Positions 60,796 through 64,000 of a DNA stretch of 64,000 bases are shown one piece after another. The DNA is from Phocoena phocoena. Its lineage: Eukaryota > Chordata > Mammalia > Artiodactyla > Phocoenidae. A program made the translations under genes and the position numbers. Under the pieces are notes generated by a model. That model was not told the DNA's origin and searched no databases. It saw only the letters and a program-made list of their open reading frames with translations. Numbering within the stretch: the first letter of the stretch is position 1; each line of letters opens with the position of its first letter. Location: NCBI RefSeq assembly GCF_963924675.1, contig NW_027077445.1, positions 1,054,001 to 1,118,000 of the forward strand, given 5' to 3'.

Positions 60796-63700
60796 ATAGA
60801 GAGCAATTCTTAAATAATTCACTCAGGGCATGTGATGCAACCGGGATTTAACACATCTACACACAGAGCTGGTTGAGACATAAGGCTGGACACTTCAGGC
60901 AGATAGCATTGGTGAGTTTCGGTGAGCAAATGCAGACACTTTGAAGTCATACTGCATGGTACCCATTCCATGGGTCCTAACTCTCCAGGTTCAAGGGATT
61001 CTTCCTCCAGCTAAAACATGCATGGGAAACCCAGAGTATTGTCCACCGTGTGATTGGGAAACGATTTAAAATACATCTCAGTTTTCGTATCCTGGTCCTT
61101 GGGTTCACCATTCCAGATGCTTTACTAACACTCTCCCTGCTTGGAGAGTCAGTGCCTTTAAACTCCTGTTTGGCACAGCTTGCAATTTCTGTGCAAGATG
61201 AACAGGAATAGGGAGAACCAATGAGAGACTAGCTGTAGGTGTCTGCACGGGCAAATGTAACGCTCATTGCCGACCAGGAAGAGGAATTAAACAAAGGCTC
61301 AGCGTGCCATGCTGAAAACAGATTAGGGCCTGAAGCAATCCTGCGGTTTTGTTCCCAGCTCAGAAGAAAGCGAGTTGAAGAAAGTAGCTCAGGGGCACTG
61401 TAATTCACAAACCTGCAGAGTTATAAATGACAGCTATCCTCCAAAAATATATTGAAGTAAGCCTGCGAAGGGGACTTGAAAGCGGGGCAGAATTTCAGGA
61501 AAACGATTGCAGGGTGTAGACAGCAATTGCCCTGAAAGCATAGGAAAAGAGGCACAAGGTCGACAATGATGCACTTGGCCTAAAAGGGCGTATGCATTTT
61601 TTCCTAAATATATTCAGGAAAAAACGCATACGCCCTTTTTGGCCAACCAAGCAAGCCTGTAAAGAAAATCTGCACTACAATGAAATCTCACTGCCCCCCT
61701 GGGCAAAAGGGCCATCTGAAAAAAGTGTAAAATCCAGAAAGGTAGGACAGGATATGGAGAACAGGGAGCCTTGTCATACTGATTGGCAGGATGTAAATTG
61801 CCAGCAGCCACCCTGGAGAAGTGTATGGTGTTTCCTGAAACACGTAAGGAACAAAGCAACACAGCTTATGGCACTTCCACTTATGGTCCTATAGCTTACG
61901 GAAATTAAAGTCAAAAACAGACAGCCACCCCAATATTTGGGACGGCTGTGTTCACAAGAAGCTCGTCTACAGTATCAGGTAAATATCCCAGAAAGCAAAA
62001 AATGGATAAAGAAGTTGTGGCACGTACGTACAATGCAATATCACTCAGCAATGAAATCTGTGTCATCAGGCCTGTAGCGGCATAGTGAGTGGATGCAGGT
62101 ACGGTGATTCTACGTGAACTACGTCACACAGAAAAAGAAACATCATAAGATATCACTGATACACGGAATGTAAACTTGACTACACATGAACTGAATTACA
62201 AAACAGAACAGGGTCTCAAATTTAGAAAACCAACTAGTGCATGCTGATGGCGAAAGGTGCCTTGGGGTGTTCCATAAAACCAGAGACTGAAATTAGCACA
62301 GATAACTTTCCATAAGCCAAATATGTAATAGACAAGACCTACTCCTTGCTCAACGAAATGGACCCAACACCACATATTCAACGCCTAGGAATATACCTGA
62401 CTAGGAAGAATCTTAAAACCCATGGATATATATGTCTCCGTAAGAGAAGCAAGCGTGTGTACAGCGGCCGAAACACAGCAGTGAAAATCCGATAAATCCC
62501 GTTATCAAAATAAATTTCGAAAACAAAACACAAAGACAGTGAAATAGAGAGCAATTCTTAAATAATTCACTCAGGGCATGTGATGCAACCGGGATTGACC
62601 GCATCTACAACCAGAGCTGGTTGAGATATAAGGCTGGACACTTCAGGCTGATAGCATTGGTGAGTTTCGGTGAGCAAATGCAGACCCTTTGAAGTCATAC
62701 TGCATGGTACCCATTCCATGGGTCCCAACTCTCCAGGTTCAAGGGATTCTTCCTCCAGCTAAAACATGCATGGGAAACCCAGAGTATCGTCCACCGTGTG
62801 ATTGGGAAACGATTTAAAATGCATCTCAGTTTTCGTATCCTGGTCCTCGGGTTCACCATTCCAGATGCTTTACTAACACTCTCCCATCTTGGAGAGTCAG
62901 TGCCTTTAACCTCCTGTTTGGCACAGCTGGCAATTTCTGTGCAAGATGAACAGGAATAGGGAGAACCAATGAGAGACTAGCTGTAGGTGTCTGCACGGGC
63001 AAATGTAACGCTCATTGCCCACCAGGAAGAGGTATTAAACAAAGGCTCAGCGTGCCCAGCCGGAAACAGATTAGGGCCTGAAGCAATCCTGCGGTTTTCT
63101 CCCCAGCTCACAAGAAAGCGAGTTGAAGAAAGGAGCTCAGGGGCACTGTAATTCACAAACCTGCAGAGTTATAAATGACAGCTATCCTCCAAAAATATAT
63201 TGAAGTAAGCCTGCAAAGGGGACTTGAAAGCGGGGCAGAATTTCAGGAAAAGGATTGCAGGGGGTAGACTGGAATTGCCCTGAAAGCATAGGAAAAGAGG
63301 CACAACGTCGACAACGATGCACTTGGCCGAAAGGGCGTATGCGTTTTTTCCTGAATATATTCAGGAAAAAACGCATACGCCCTTTTTGGCCAACCAAGCA
63401 AGCCTGTAAAGGAAATCTGCACTACAATGAAGTCTCACTGCCCCCCGGGCAAAAGGGCCATCTGAAAAAAGTGTAAAATCCAGAAAGGTAGGACAGGATA
63501 TAGAGAACAGGGAGAATTGTTATGCTGAATGACAGGATGTAAATTGCCAGAAGCCACCCTGGAGAAGTATATGGTGTTTCCTGAAACACGTAAGAAATAA
63601 AGCAACACAGCCTATGGCAATTGCACTTATGGTCCTATTCCTTAGGGAAATTAAAATCAAAAACAGAGAGCCACCCGAAAATTTGGTACGACTGTGTTCC

Positions 63701-64000
63701 CAAGAAGTTCGTCTACAGTACCAGGTAAATATCCAAGAAAGCAAAAAATGGATAAATAAGTTGTGGCACGTACGTGCAATGCACTATCACTCAGCAATGA
63801 AATCTGTGTCATCAGCCCCGTAGCAGCATAGTGAGTGGATGCAGGTACGGTGATTCTACGTGAACTATGTCACACAGAAAAAGAAACATCATAAGATATC
63901 ACTAATACACGGAGTGTAAACTTGACTACACATGAACTGAATTACAAAACAGAACAGGGTCTCAAATTTAGAAAACCAACTAGTGCTTGCTTATGGGGAA

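Larger units (their letters stand above)
38251..64000 (+). repeat. Satellite block C core: about 15 monomers of 1745-1748 bp
   Basis: The palindrome-centre motif recurs at 38902, 40648, 42396, 44142, 45888, 47634, 49381, 51128, 52874, 54621, 56366, 58112, 59859, 61606 and 63353, a spacing of 1745-1748 bp. Monomers are alike over most of their length and the array runs off the right edge. Two sequence classes are visible about 300 bp downstream of each palindrome: class I reads TCCTATTGCTTAGGG with CAATTGCAC, and class II reads TCCTATAGCTTACGG with CACTTCCAC. Class I occurs near 40930, 44420, 47920, 53150, 56650 and 63635 (the last two with altered bases); the other core monomers are class II or close to it. 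No gene or promoter is evident; recurring 60-107 aa open frames are satellite by-products. Confidence 0.92.

Noticed and set aside
5310..63823. Recurring 61-148 aa open frames on both strands, once per satellite monomer
   Set aside because: They repeat at the 1.75 kb period, are broken at different places in different copies, and resemble decayed L1 ORF2 or antisense of it.
3677..64000. CENP-B box in the satellite, suggesting a centromeric role
   Set aside because: The TTCG-containing sites I checked in the monomer lack the required downstream A and CGGG spacing; telomere-like neighbours also argue for a terminal location.
1..64000. A bacterial-style defence or biosynthetic system
   Set aside because: No prokaryotic gene organisation, no intact coding sequence; everything recognisable is mammalian satellite, L1 or ERV.

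Overview
The window is repeat-dominated mammalian subtelomeric or terminal heterochromatin, with no intact protein-coding gene. The organism is most likely a cetacean. Three things point there. About 44 kb is a tandem satellite with a 1746-1750 bp period. Roughly half of each monomer is a decayed LINE-1 3' end, matching what I recall of the cetacean common satellite (about 1.75 kb in baleen and several toothed whales, about 1.58 kb in delphinids, reported to be built on an L1 fragment). The separate L1 copies are of the cetartiodactyl 3'-UTR type. The species call rests on period, L1 content and memory, not on an alignment.

Layout. 1-3676: degenerate telomere-derived array, C-rich on the + strand (as at a left chromosome end), built as a 25-hexamer (about 150 bp) higher-order unit. 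3677-21567: satellite block A, interrupted by a 5'-truncated antisense L1 at 20535-21206 with target-site duplications. 21568-30203: a different, GC-rich array of about 54 bp subunits in an 11-subunit (about 590 bp) unit, with a further 3.28 kb tandem duplication. 30204-31321: a diverged satellite fragment. 31322-32050: an L1 3' end. 32051-36550: a non-satellite island holding a small GC-rich minisatellite, a broken gammaretrovirus-like pol remnant, a possible LTR or polyadenylation region and a second L1 3'-UTR scrap. 36551-64000: satellite block C, running off the right edge in the same orientation as A.

How the parts relate. A decayed L1 3' end was amplified with about 0.85 kb of other DNA into the satellite. 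Edge monomers are more diverged and look more L1-like, while core monomers are homogenised. Each monomer carries a 72-74 bp perfect or near-perfect palindrome. The left edge of the GC-rich array falls about 6 bp from the centre of one such palindrome, suggesting palindrome-associated breakage. Two satellite subfamilies (here I and II) are interspersed and partly alternate, and a stretch of about 3.7 kb recurs exactly five monomers (about 8.73 kb) away. Nearly all open reading frames here are by-products of tandem repeats; the only recognisable coding remnants are L1 ORF2 C-termini and the ERV pol fragment.
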